From Nemertoderma westbladi (lineage: Eukaryota; Xenacoelomorpha; Nemertodermatida; Nemertodermatidae), in assembly GCA_032718475.1 (NCBI GenBank), contig JAUCBJ010007098.1, positions 21,633 through 85,632 of the forward strand: a stretch of DNA of 64,000 nt, in the 5' to 3' direction. The translations under genes were made by a program, and so were the position numbers. Every line of letters begins with the position of its first letter. Within the stretch, counting starts at the first letter, position 1. Positions 25,101 to 35,221 of the stretch are shown here, one piece after another. The notes beneath the pieces are model-generated. The model made no database searches. It had not been told where the DNA came from and saw nothing but the letters and a program-made list of their open reading frames with translations.

Positions 25101-28100
25101 TGCTCTTGGATTGAATATCGAACAGAATGTGCCAACAATCGATGCCTTACATAGAGGAATGTTCAATGACCACAGTTACCTTGAAGTATTTCTTAATTTC
25201 TTTTGTGTCTTGCTTGACTTATGTCGTAAGGATCCAGGATTCCCTCCTAACTCTCAGGATAAAACATTGACAGGAGAGCCTTGTGATAAAGTCAGACTGA
25301 CTGACCATAATGTAGGTGAAATTTTCCGTTTGTACCTCCTTGCAAGGGGTGGTCTACATGATACTATTGAAGCTTTAGAGACTAAACCATTGCAGTGTTT
25401 GTCTCCCAATTTGAAAAGTGCTTGCTTGGCATTCCTTGTTAATGATCTGTTAACTAGTAAAGAAATTACACGGGAGATTGATAATAATATTGAACACATG
25501 GTGAATCTCCGACGTGACAAGTGGATATCTGAAGGAAAAGTTAGAAAACTTAAGATAATCCATGCCAAGAAGTATAAAGAGTTAATGCAACATGGTGAAA
25601 AGAAGGAAGATAATGATGATGATGACTCCGATGGCTCTGATCGAACTGAGGAGGCAGGCAACATTCTTACAGATGCTGAGGTTCAACAAGCTGATAGCCT
25701 GACATGTTATGACATTGACAAGAAGGTTGACAAATTATCCAAACAACAGGATGGATTTAAACATCAGTTGATGGATGCCTCACATACACTGCGGGCTCTG
25801 TGTCTTGGTGAGGATCGCTACAAAAGACGCTACTGGATCTTGCCTCATGCTGGTGGACTTTATGTTGAGTCTGTAGAAAGCTCTGAGTATTGTCTGGATG
25901 ATTCTATTAATCTTGGTGATGAAGATGCTGATGATGAAATGGAGGATGATGCTGGGGCAGAAAGTGCCAATGATGATACAGTAAAAGTAGAAGATAAACC
26001 AATTGTTGATGACATTGACAAACTTTCAGATAAAGCAGAGTGCAAGACCGAACCAAGTTTTAAGGAATGCCTTGAACAGGAAGAAAATACGATTGTTGAA
26101 GAAAATGTTATTGATGGTGCGAATGATAAAAACCAGATAAGAATTAATACTGATTTATCATTAGTGGGGCAACAGGGCTATTCCAACCAAAAGCAATGCA
26201 GAGAGGCTGATGAGATCAAAACAGAGCCACCATCAATTATATTTAATTTAATTCCAGATGCTGACAGTACTTGTGACCAAGCAGAAAAACTGCCTATAGT
26301 TGATATAGATGATTTGGATATTTCTGAAAATGGTATAGCTGAGTTGGATATTTCTGAAAATGGTGAGCATAGTGATCTTCGAGTGGGTGGCATGTTTTCA
26401 GATGATGACTCAGATTTTGAGGATGTAAAAATAAATGTTAATAATGCTGTTTGCAGTTCTATTGACAATCACTCTGAATCTTTCTATATTAGTGAACAAA
26501 CTATAACGTCTGGCAGCTATACTGGGTTACCTATGATGGGTAACCATAACAGAGCCAGTTTAACAACTGGATTTACTACTGGTATAGAAAATGCTACTGG
26601 TATCGATGAGGTCTCATCTATTGCACCTTATTATTCTTTAGCTGGTACTACACCCAAAGAAATTTGTCATGAAATTTATTCAACTCACCCTGTCAACATT
26701 TCCATCAATGTTTCATTAAATAGTCAACCTATTAATGGGGATAGAAACAAGATAGAAACAGATCAAACTGAGTTGTATTCAAAAACTGGGAGACCCTCTC
26801 TAGTTAGTCAAAATTTGACTGGCATTGGTGTTATGGTGAATGGCTTTGGTGAGCTGGAACATATCCCAAACATTACAGGCAATTGTGAAAATGCCGTTTA
26901 TTCTTCATCTCCATTTGTTACAACCACCAGCAAATCTTTGATGTCAAACCTGACGAATAAAATTCCACAAGGGATTACAAATATGTCTTTGTTTCATATG
27001 AAATCGGTTGCTAATAATAATCATACAACTCAAACAAAAACGGTCTTTAAGACAGCTCTAAATCGACCAGTGGTATCATCTGGTATTGCAGTTTTAGACA
27101 TAAATGGTCCAAGTCAAATCGTCAAAGTAGAGAATTCAACTGACTGTTTAGTGAAAGGTACTCAATACTGTGGCAAAGTATCAAATGATCAGTTTGAGCT
27201 TGGGTTTGTTGAGATAGCACAGCCGAGTAAGATTTTAAGAATAGAAAACAATTCAAATGTACCACAATTAGTAAGTGAAGACACACTACTACAATCAACA
27301 TCATCAACTTCAAATCAGATTGAAGATAAAATAGCTCTGGACATTCACAACCTTTTAGCATCATTTCAAACATATGTATCTGAGAGCATTTCAAAACCTA
27401 CATTTTCAACAGCTCCAAAACCAGCCCCTCTTGATGTGGAACCTGCTTCTGATATAAGTACCGAGAGTAATTGTTTACCTGTCATAAGTAGTGCCATCAA
27501 TATGTGTAACAAAACTAATGATAACTACAGTGTTGTTGTTTCATGTGTGAGTGGGAATCAAGTGCACCCATTACTTGAATCTCCAACAATCATTGATAGT
27601 CCTGAGCCTGTTGTAGTAGCATTTGACCAGTCTGGTACTCTTAAAGGTTTCAACTTCAATTTGGATTTTTCCAGTGATAACACCTTTGATGAAAGTTCTG
27701 TTGCTTCCAGTGCTGATCTTGAAAACTGTAGTGTTGACAATTACAAGAAAGACATAAATTCAAGTGTTAAATGTGATTACATACAACCATTGACAAAAGA
27801 GGTACTGAATGAAAATATGGCAGGTAGTGGTGTAGATAATGACTATAATTTAGGGGATAACAGTAGAATCGATATGCTGCCAATTAATGATAATTCAGAA
27901 GTTTATACAACAAGTACTAATAAAGATAAAGATACTTTTATTAATGTATCAAAAATATCAGTTGCTCAAAATGAAAATACCAATGGCGAAGAAATTATTC
28001 ATGGTAAACCAAGTTGCATCACGAATGCTACTGCTGAAAATAGCAACTCTAATACATCAGAGAGTACCTTGAAATCGAATCCACCCATTAATTATGAGCA

Positions 28101-31100
28101 AGCTAATTTGGAAGCATTAACTGAAATTGTATCACCTAACTCTTCACCAACCAATAAACTTCGATCTATCTCCTGTGTAATATCTAAGCCATCATCATTA
28201 CCTGTTGTCTTAAATAATGCATGCACTACGAAAGATGTTCCTATTACTGGAGCAACAATTATTTCCCAAACCACTCTCAAACCTGAAACCACTAGTTCTA
28301 TGGATGTATGCATTTCTTCAAAAGATAACATTCTAGAAACAATTGACGGGCAAGTAAATTTGGGTTTGCAACCAATACCATTATCATGTCCTCTTCCATT
28401 TACATTAAATCCAGTTCCTATCCCAATCCCAATAATGTCGCAGGTGCCTTCACTAGTATCACACTGCACTACTTCACCATTACTATCCCCTACAACATCC
28501 TCACCAATGATCTCACATTCAACTCAATCATCATTAGTATCGCATACAACATCTCCACCATTGTTATCACATATAACTTCCCCACCATTTGAATCGTCCC
28601 AGTCAAATCTCTCACCATTGGTATCACATTTAACTTCACCGGGAATATTGACACATTTAACTTGTCAGCCATTGCTGTCATATTCAACTTTGCCACCAAT
28701 GGTGTCACATTCAACTTCTTCACCATTGGTGTTAGATTCAACTTACCCACAAATGGTATCTTCCCATTCAACTTCTCCACCATTGGTGTCACATTTAACT
28801 TATCCGACACTGGTGATGCATTCAACTTCCCCACCAATTGTGTCTCATTCAATTTCTCCACCATTGGTATCACATTCAGTTACTGCACCATTAGCGTCAA
28901 GTTCAATTTCTCCAGCATTAGTATCATATTCAAATTCTCAACAATTGCTGTTACAAACAACAAATATGCCATTGAATGCTATGGCAATTTCATTCCCACT
29001 GATATCACAGCAAGTTTCTCCATCACTATCAATTTCTCCTCCGGTGTTATCACAGAAAACGTCTCTGGCATTGTTATCACAGATAACATCACTACCATTG
29101 TTGCCTAATACAACAACCACAACGTATTTATCTCAGTCAAATTCAACTCCATTGGTATCACAGGTAACTGCTCTTCCTCTCATGTTAAAAGAAACATCTC
29201 CGTCATCACCATCAAAGTCAACACCACTGACACTGGCACATATAGCATGCAAAAACCAAGCTGATGCTACTATCTCCTTACCGGTAAAATCAATAAACTA
29301 TCTCCCTTCAGAAACGTCTGAAGTCATTGATTCATCTGGTGCCCTCAATTTAACTAAACCAAAAAAAGTAAAACCGGAAAAAGTAAACATGTTGACGAAT
29401 CGTTCTGAACTCCTTAACCAACCAATACAAGCGGTTAATGTTCAAAACGAGCCTTTGTCATTGGTGGTATCCAATAAGAGAAAACTGGTGGAAACAAATT
29501 TAGATTATAGTTGTCTCTCCTTTCCAAAACGAACAAAGGTTGAACCATGCAAGACATCACTAAAAGAAAATATGAAGTCATTACTTTCAATAGCCACATC
29601 GACACATACCCCAGCACCAGCAGTCGCCCAAACATTTTCTGCTTTGAATTTTGATAATAAAGGGCCTAATGGACCTAGGATAGCATCAACTTTGCCTACA
29701 GATCCGTCGTCGGTGGACCCTTTAATGGCTTATTCCAATTCACTGTCGTCTTGGTGGCAACAAATGGCAAACTTGCCTTCATACTATCAAAGTGATCCAG
29801 CTGCAATTGCATTCCAAAATGATGCCCTCCTCAAAATGGATCCTTCACTGCTGATGTATGCTACAAATCCATTCATTGGTGCGTCAATCAATACATCTTC
29901 ATTAATGTCCACTCCATGCAATACAGAACAGCTATTGGCTACGTTGGCTAATCAATCAACAGACAGCCTACTCAAGACAATGTCTGGCATCCAGGTGGGT
30001 AGCAGCCGTTGGTTTAGTTTATTGGTAAGGAGATCTTGTGACTCTGAAAACCTTTTTGGCTCCATACAACCATTTGTTCTTAAAAACATTCCTTCATCCT
30101 TTGTAACTTCAATTAATTCATTTGGTAACCCGACGTGTTCAACATCTCAACTGCCAACTTTCGAAACACTTTCTAATTGTGAAGACGATGACGATATCGA
30201 CTTAGAAATTAACAAAGAAAAGCTTATCGGCCTTCCTGCCCCCATTCCACCGGAAAAACTTAAAGGTTGGTGGTGTATTCTAGAACCTGACATGGTGAAA
30301 GAGCTTATTCGGTGCTTGGAACCAATGGGAATACGTGAAAAGTGTTTGCAGAAACACCTGACAAAAGTGCTAGAAAATATAGAAGATAGTTGTAACAAGG
30401 CCAAGCAGAAGACATTTCAGATCGGCCTTCTTTCTGAAGATACCGAAGAGGCTGACTCGTGCGATGCCAGTAGTTCTAATAGTGAAAGTCGCCCTCGTCA
30501 ACCATTAATTGTTATACGTAAACTAGAGTCGGCAGATGATTGGTCACCTAATGCCAAGAGTGACTGTGAGGTCATTCTCATGGACATAATTGAGGACTTG
30601 AGTGATAAAGTCTACAATGCTAGCTTACAAGTTCGAGGTTGGCATGCCCCCGAACCCTTAGCTGCTAAACTTTATAAATGTGACAATATCTCAACGGACA
30701 TACTAGCTCAGGCTAGACAACGTCTCATAGACTTAGAATTAGGCATCGAACGTCGCTATTTGAAAGCGCCGCTGTGTAAAACGATGGTTATAAACCTGGC
30801 GAGTGTAGAGGAAGATGTTGCAACCAGCGATAATATGCCTGAGAGTGCGAAGGAAGAAGAAGTGGCCCCGGCGTTACAGCGATGGCGATTGGCGGTGGAG
30901 GAGGTCAAAAGCGCCGCTCAACTCGCTCTTTGTATTGAACAACTAAAGAGCTGCATTGCGTGGGATAAATCGATAATGAAAGTATTCTGCCAATATTGCA
31001 AGAAAGGTGACTCTGAGGAGCTGTTGTTACTGTGCGACGGTTGCGACCTTGGTTTCCACACCTACTGCGTCAAACCGTCTCTCAGCGCCATTCCACTGGG

Positions 31101-31797
31101 TAACTGGTACTGCAACCACTGCGTCGCCAAGGCGACCGGTAACATGGTCTGCCACGAGTGCCAGGGTCGGATGCGGTGCCTGCTCCAGTGCGACGCGTGT
31201 CCCCGCTCGTTCCACATGAGTTGCGTGGAGCCGGCATTGTCACGGAAACCCCGAGCGCGGTGGAAGTGTCCCTACTGCTCGTCCCATAACCCATCACTGT
31301 CCCTGTCCCCGGCCCCGCCGCCCACACCGAGTCCAAAGAAAAAAGTTAAAAAATTAGAGAAACCTGTGGAGGAATCCGTGATGGAACGCGAAGTGGATAA
31401 TAAAACACCAAATAATCCAAAACTCTCGAAAAAGCGCTTAAAGAAACTGAGTAAGGATTCGCGAACGCCTTCACCGGGTCTCTCTCCAAACGAGGTCTGT
31501 CTCCCGCTACTTATAGACATGATCTCACAGACAGACTCGTGGCCTTTCCTTCACGCAGTCGATAACAAACTGGTCCCGGCCTACCGGAAGATCATCCGGA
31601 GACCGATGGACTTCGCGACTATCCGCCGTAAGGTCGAGCGCTCCTCGTACGCGACTCTGGATGAGTTTGCCGCCGAGGTTCGACTCGTCTTCGACAACTG
31701 CGAGACCTACAACGAGGACGACAGTGACGTGGGTCGAGCGGGGCACACGATGCGTCGATGGTTCGAGGCGAGATGGGGCGGTTTATTGGGATTGTAA
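22183..31797 (+). CDS. BAZ2-type bromodomain/PHD chromatin remodelling subunit (BAZ2A/BAZ2B homologue)
   Basis: A 3204-residue nuclear chromatin protein. In vertebrates BAZ2A (TIP5) and BAZ2B pair with ISWI ATPases, and BAZ2A silences rDNA. Seen in order: Ala/Ser-rich N terminus; TAM/MBD-like domain (about 605-685, with APCGKKLR); basic Arg/Glu/Lys coiled region (about 789-928); DDT domain (about 953-1018); WHIM-type segments (about 1075-1130 and 1211-1229, RRYWILPHAGGLYVE); a long Ser/Thr/Pro region with a 9-residue repeat (about 2094-2350); a BAZ2-typical KGWW...GIREK block (about 2690-2730); two Cys-rich PHD-type fingers (2936-2981 and 2990-3032); and a bromodomain (about 3105-3203) that keeps the acetyl-lysine-binding Asn (N3177, in CETYNEDD). 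The start is fixed by an in-frame TAA at 22171. A two-codon upstream ORF (ATG GCA TAA, 22155-22163) precedes it. The TAM domain separates it from BAZ1. Having no intron over 9.6 kb is odd, because vertebrate BAZ2 genes have many exons. GC content rises sharply in the last 900 bp. Confidence 0.96.
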   Translation: MESTDRRSYPSSSDRHPTSSTRIPSDSSADYAATGSLTERSLSSYNDQNAVYAAAVAAQQLSLLQHSAAGDPYGLVAAASLQQAAASSYPTSSMAALAAAAAYQPHFASYASQLNQGAMSDWWRMYGSLGGGGYLSGAPLIGTYGDSPIITSHHHHSISTGAATTTNRCNSSTKSPGAASDSGASSIDTSLNSMCSEPPNCTRSSSIVTASTASPFKHSTTATPSTLSLYHIPTPSISTVSMDTPFHELPLFQTTPNKDKKEVATTPDSESKLLSNKPILDLSKIFTTPEMNVVQPSNEIVQKASVIGSSYLGSESTSAYVESLIKQTLTGSSSYLGGGGGDLGAGESDFSTAMLMAMSPSSTHGARRSSTTGSTSSRRRKARIECEGNSSQQVRRSESEVSDDIEGCSTDASTTDDNEHRQLVQTRKSQSKRQHPRSAFTSTSPREYSRIAMPSPRLPAPRASFKSPSNGMSAASTSGNLHLDQLFSEDFSAKALLNSLAQRTLQSDNQKVISSISIEKECHEDSDTPLDFSNKKITSEKKLNEVSCKTFVKANNMEIPRDLSCSTSKGVSNPLCPSTKSATEPMEFNPSAIYMQQQKRTPKDVEALMAPLKHGWRRQTTVRCFSRGGIRGDTVYFAPCGKKLRNCAEVFRYLDRHNVSYATRQSFSFSAKLIIGEHIEAKHGCTADAAPGTVEYRKIPYEELISRLNKVQKSRRTLKMLLNKEQGSTSGLIGFGEPSKGTPSIPRPGNSINLPSTNVNNVLKQHAITTNSFQSQSFNTTSTVDHAALYKKLSEEKERRRLDRQRTLVIAREARAKKVLERQKERERVANRIVQDRKRKYEEIAKAKYEDYISKHKEREAKREQASLIKNQERDRKQHYTLLVRAMEGKRHVEDRELCRKERIKEQQRERERRIAEKHQEAIRALERLPREDMCVKDAKDLPDIPRVTGNQLSGPAYADLLMTVEFIQTFHIALGLNIEQNVPTIDALHRGMFNDHSYLEVFLNFFCVLLDLCRKDPGFPPNSQDKTLTGEPCDKVRLTDHNVGEIFRLYLLARGGLHDTIEALETKPLQCLSPNLKSACLAFLVNDLLTSKEITREIDNNIEHMVNLRRDKWISEGKVRKLKIIHAKKYKELMQHGEKKEDNDDDDSDGSDRTEEAGNILTDAEVQQADSLTCYDIDKKVDKLSKQQDGFKHQLMDASHTLRALCLGEDRYKRRYWILPHAGGLYVESVESSEYCLDDSINLGDEDADDEMEDDAGAESANDDTVKVEDKPIVDDIDKLSDKAECKTEPSFKECLEQEENTIVEENVIDGANDKNQIRINTDLSLVGQQGYSNQKQCREADEIKTEPPSIIFNLIPDADSTCDQAEKLPIVDIDDLDISENGIAELDISENGEHSDLRVGGMFSDDDSDFEDVKINVNNAVCSSIDNHSESFYISEQTITSGSYTGLPMMGNHNRASLTTGFTTGIENATGIDEVSSIAPYYSLAGTTPKEICHEIYSTHPVNISINVSLNSQPINGDRNKIETDQTELYSKTGRPSLVSQNLTGIGVMVNGFGELEHIPNITGNCENAVYSSSPFVTTTSKSLMSNLTNKIPQGITNMSLFHMKSVANNNHTTQTKTVFKTALNRPVVSSGIAVLDINGPSQIVKVENSTDCLVKGTQYCGKVSNDQFELGFVEIAQPSKILRIENNSNVPQLVSEDTLLQSTSSTSNQIEDKIALDIHNLLASFQTYVSESISKPTFSTAPKPAPLDVEPASDISTESNCLPVISSAINMCNKTNDNYSVVVSCVSGNQVHPLLESPTIIDSPEPVVVAFDQSGTLKGFNFNLDFSSDNTFDESSVASSADLENCSVDNYKKDINSSVKCDYIQPLTKEVLNENMAGSGVDNDYNLGDNSRIDMLPINDNSEVYTTSTNKDKDTFINVSKISVAQNENTNGEEIIHGKPSCITNATAENSNSNTSESTLKSNPPINYEQANLEALTEIVSPNSSPTNKLRSISCVISKPSSLPVVLNNACTTKDVPITGATIISQTTLKPETTSSMDVCISSKDNILETIDGQVNLGLQPIPLSCPLPFTLNPVPIPIPIMSQVPSLVSHCTTSPLLSPTTSSPMISHSTQSSLVSHTTSPPLLSHITSPPFESSQSNLSPLVSHLTSPGILTHLTCQPLLSYSTLPPMVSHSTSSPLVLDSTYPQMVSSHSTSPPLVSHLTYPTLVMHSTSPPIVSHSISPPLVSHSVTAPLASSSISPALVSYSNSQQLLLQTTNMPLNAMAISFPLISQQVSPSLSISPPVLSQKTSLALLSQITSLPLLPNTTTTTYLSQSNSTPLVSQVTALPLMLKETSPSSPSKSTPLTLAHIACKNQADATISLPVKSINYLPSETSEVIDSSGALNLTKPKKVKPEKVNMLTNRSELLNQPIQAVNVQNEPLSLVVSNKRKLVETNLDYSCLSFPKRTKVEPCKTSLKENMKSLLSIATSTHTPAPAVAQTFSALNFDNKGPNGPRIASTLPTDPSSVDPLMAYSNSLSSWWQQMANLPSYYQSDPAAIAFQNDALLKMDPSLLMYATNPFIGASINTSSLMSTPCNTEQLLATLANQSTDSLLKTMSGIQVGSSRWFSLLVRRSCDSENLFGSIQPFVLKNIPSSFVTSINSFGNPTCSTSQLPTFETLSNCEDDDDIDLEINKEKLIGLPAPIPPEKLKGWWCILEPDMVKELIRCLEPMGIREKCLQKHLTKVLENIEDSCNKAKQKTFQIGLLSEDTEEADSCDASSSNSESRPRQPLIVIRKLESADDWSPNAKSDCEVILMDIIEDLSDKVYNASLQVRGWHAPEPLAAKLYKCDNISTDILAQARQRLIDLELGIERRYLKAPLCKTMVINLASVEEDVATSDNMPESAKEEEVAPALQRWRLAVEEVKSAAQLALCIEQLKSCIAWDKSIMKVFCQYCKKGDSEELLLLCDGCDLGFHTYCVKPSLSAIPLGNWYCNHCVAKATGNMVCHECQGRMRCLLQCDACPRSFHMSCVEPALSRKPRARWKCPYCSSHNPSLSLSPAPPPTPSPKKKVKKLEKPVEESVMEREVDNKTPNNPKLSKKRLKKLSKDSRTPSPGLSPNEVCLPLLIDMISQTDSWPFLHAVDNKLVPAYRKIIRRPMDFATIRRKVERSSYATLDEFAAEVRLVFDNCETYNEDDSDVGRAGHTMRRWFEARWGGLLGL
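28459..29230 (+). repeat. 27-bp in-frame coding minisatellite in BAZ2
   Basis: DNA units of about 27 bp (some 30 bp) encode imperfect nonapeptides of the type SPPLVSHST, covering about residues 2094-2350. The units keep the BAZ2 frame. The repeat lacks stops in other frames, which creates open shadow frames at 28662-29108 (+) and 28490-28873 (-). Vertebrate BAZ2 proteins are Ser/Pro-rich, but I know of no such nonapeptide array in them. Confidence 0.88.
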
Positions 31798-34264
31798 GTC
31801 CCACTGACACACAGACAGAGGGGGGCGCGAAATCAATTTAAAAAAACACTAAAATTATGTAGAAATCGCGTTGCTCGCCTAATCATCACAAAATAATAGT
31901 ATAGATTGAGTTTTCACTTCGATCCAATGTACCAACGATTTAGTGTTAAAACTTTAATAAGTACGAAATAATTTGTTTAACATTTTAGATAATAATTATC
32001 TTTCTGATCATTTGATTGTAATTGATTAATATTTTTATTTGTTGTTTATTTTGTAATTATCGCGAAAGTTTTCCGTAGGAGGATCTGACTCTAGGACTAA
32101 AATGTCATTAACTTTGGAAATAATTTATATTTCGATAACAAAATAATGCTATTATTATTATCTGATATCAATAATAATTTTATAAGTTAAAATATTGTTG
32201 GAGTAGAATTACTTTACAAGCCACTAACATTCTCAGAAATACCACAAAGGGTTTTTTTAATTGTTTTTCATTTTTTCAAATTGTAATCAAGGTAAAGGTC
32301 CTTAACAGTTAATGTAAATTATATTGGGGTGGGGGGGGGGGGGGGGGGGGTAGAAAATGTATGCTGCCTGTAGTAGGTATAAGTATTATTTTTTTAGTTT
32401 AAATTCTTAGGGTTGTCGTATTTAGGGTTTATCTTTATTTATTAATTTTATATTTTAAATCAACCACTAAACTCTGAAAGCAATTAAAAGTTCTAAGTTG
32501 ATAAAAGGTTTGCGTTTTCTACAGCTATTATTATAATTTTATGCATGTATACAGTACAATATTAATAAACTTATATTCTTAAATTGTTACTTTTTCGCTC
32601 GAGAATACCCCAAAATCTGGAGTATCCATCCACTCACTCAAAAGTTATTACAACTTTAGTGTCTGCAAGACGAACTCCAAAACGGAACTCAATATCCAAC
32701 ATTGGTTTATGTAGTTAAGCGGCTCTCTAACGTAATAATTATTCGAGAACATTAAATTATTTAACATTGCGTAAGGCAGCATCAGGAGTTGAAGAGTTAA
32801 ATAATATGAATAGCAGTAACTATGGAAGCAAGTATAATTGCTGTTCAAAAAAAAGTACCAATTTAAGAATAAAATTACGTATTACATGGGAAAATAAACG
32901 TAGAACATATTTTTCAATATACTGTCAACCCTTTATTAATCTCGCTGGCGTTCGGTAAATAAAAATGCCTTGAGAATATTGATAAAAAGCTTTTTTTCCC
33001 ATGTATCCATGACAAAGATAGAGATGTAATAATATTGTTATGTTCGATATATTTTGATATTTTATATGAAGCTCCGTTAGATATTATACAGCATCGGTTT
33101 GTACTTTGTTAATTTCGTACTTTCAAACTATTAAATAGTAATTTATTGTATAAAAACAAGCTATTTATGTTTAAAATATTCGATATCGTCCTGGGCATCC
33201 GTTTAAAACCAAACACAAGGGGCTGATATTTATTAGTATATTTGCGATTCCCGTTGCATAAATATATTTATAAAAATTCATAGGAAATAAAACGCAAAAT
33301 TATTATTGAATATTTGTCTTTTAGACTTTTTATTAATTTGTAATTTAATACTTGGTTTAAAACCATTTTAATTTATTTTAGAATTATCGGTAGTTATTTC
33401 TGGTGTGGTTTCCTTTTTGGAATAGTATTACCTACAGTTTAGGCGTAAAAAAATAATTCCTCATTCCCATCTTAAAACCCAAGACTTTTATTTTTAATGA
33501 GGTGTTCCTTACTCTATTCTAATTCGTATATAAGATATGATATTTTATGGAATTTATGAATAACTCTTTCCCGCCAGGCCGTTGAAGCCAAATTAACCGG
33601 TGAAATATTTTTTTGCACCTTACTGTTGTTGTATAAAGTAGGCCAGGCCCTACTAATTATATGTCTCAAGCAGCGTGTTGTGTTGATTAAGCAATGTTGT
33701 GTTGTATATGCCTCTATATCCATCCACCCAATCTATATGCGAGCAATGTTTCTGTTTTTCTGTGCAGTAGTATTGCATTCCGTGCACTGCAGTTTGCCGC
33801 GTACAAACACCCCCCTCGCGCTTAGTCTCGTGTGATCCTGTGTCTTTTTCGTATCTTTATTTTTCTTGATTATAAATCTGTCTAAAACAGTTTTAGTGTG
33901 TAAATAGACAATTATTCCGTGTTAGTATCTACAGTGTCTATATTCAGATTCACATTAATAATATATTAATAAACGTTGTGCTTCGTTTGATTTGGTCGTA
34001 ACAAATCACTTTTTGGCGCTAATTGTCTCGGATCGGAGTTTAAATAAAGCGTTTAATTTTTATCCGACTGGGTTGTAGTAAAGTTATCGGTTAACGAGAA
34101 ACAGGAAACACCAGAGGCAACCAAACGCCTCCTCTCTCTCTCTCTCACTTGGGTCTCTTATTTACTCCACTAACCCTACCTTAATAATGCCTTGATCGTA
34201 TTACTGTTGAATGGGCTAAGCTATAGTTCCTGAGTTAACACATCAACGAAAACGGGATTGTTCT
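31798..34264. other. BAZ2 3' flank
   Basis: AT-rich, with no gene recognised. A poly(G) tract (about 32331-32350) lies in the probable 3' UTR or just past it. (TC)n is at about 34130-34147. Confidence 0.55.
32564..32569 (+). terminator. Candidate BAZ2 polyadenylation signal
   Basis: AATAAA within ATTAATAAAC, about 770 bp after the BAZ2 stop codon. It is the first AATAAA I see downstream. The variant ATTAAA occurs earlier at about 32484. The cleavage site is not determinable here. Confidence 0.45.
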
Positions 34265-34345
34265 TTTTCGGGCTCGAACTCACGACCTCCTGGATCACCG
34301 AAGCTCTAAAAAACCAGGAATACCTTAACCTGTTATAGTATAAGT
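34265..34345 (-). mobile_element. Possible tRNA-derived SINE head
   Basis: On the minus strand GAGTTCGAGCCC resembles a pol III B box. About 45 bp upstream, GGTTAAGGTATTCC resembles a degraded A box. The spacing fits a tRNA-derived SINE promoter. It does not fold into an obvious intact tRNA, so a functional tRNA gene is not claimed. One copy only is seen in this window. Confidence 0.35.
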
Positions 34346-35221
34346 TCGATAAAGCGCTACATTATATGACCCACTTGGTTACGGTAACAGTTCAATAAAT
34401 TTTCCCCTAAATATTTTACACACCTAAAGACTCAATACAGCGGCGTCCCGGAATACCCAACCCATATCATATTGTCGAGGACCAACCAGATCATTGGGCT
34501 TAGAAACCAATTTATAATGATTATCTTAAAAGAAGTAATTTATCAATAAATTAATTAATTATAAGATGATTTAATTAAACAGGCTAAAATTAATGATGAA
34601 ATGGAATTGGTGAGATCAGCCGATAAAAAAATATGAGCGAACAAATAATTAATGACCAGAAATGTAAAGTAAATGAGTTGCCGTGTCACATTTGAAACAA
34701 ATTTGCATGGCTAACTTATATACCACCTCGAATGAAAGTGGATAACAATCATATTATTGTACAAGGTGTCATCCATTAGGATTAGGCTTAGATTTTATTT
34801 TCCTAAAAGTAAGTAATCATATTTGCTTACTAATAAACTGGCGAACTAATTGTGGATTGGAAAATGGTAAATTATTTCTGAACTGAAAAACAAAAATTAA
34901 TAATATTAATATTAATAAATTCGACTTTTGTATGGTGTGGATTGACTTGGTTATATAAATTCCAATCTGAGTAAACTACGGATGCATAGCCATATGATTT
35001 ATCATAATATCTAGAACTCAAGAACGCTCAATTTGGTGGAAAACAATTCATGATATTATTATAACATACGGGTTACATATTACGTTATTTTCAATGTATA
35101 AATCGTTAGGAAGGTGTGCATGCCTTTTTAAGGGTTAATTGGCGCGAAAAGCCAAAACATATCGTCACTTTAAAGACCCTAAATCCATCTAAACTAAATC
35201 ATTTTCTACCATTACCAGATA
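34346..35221. other. No gene seen
   Basis: AT-rich unique sequence with no recognised coding, RNA or repeat feature. Confidence 0.5.

Noticed and set aside
28490..29108. Overlapping open frames on both strands within BAZ2
   Set aside because: They exist because the 27-bp coding repeat lacks stops in these frames. The BAZ2 frame explains the region.
34265..34345. Functional tRNA gene
   Set aside because: Only box-like motifs are present. I could not build a full cloverleaf with paired acceptor and anticodon stems.
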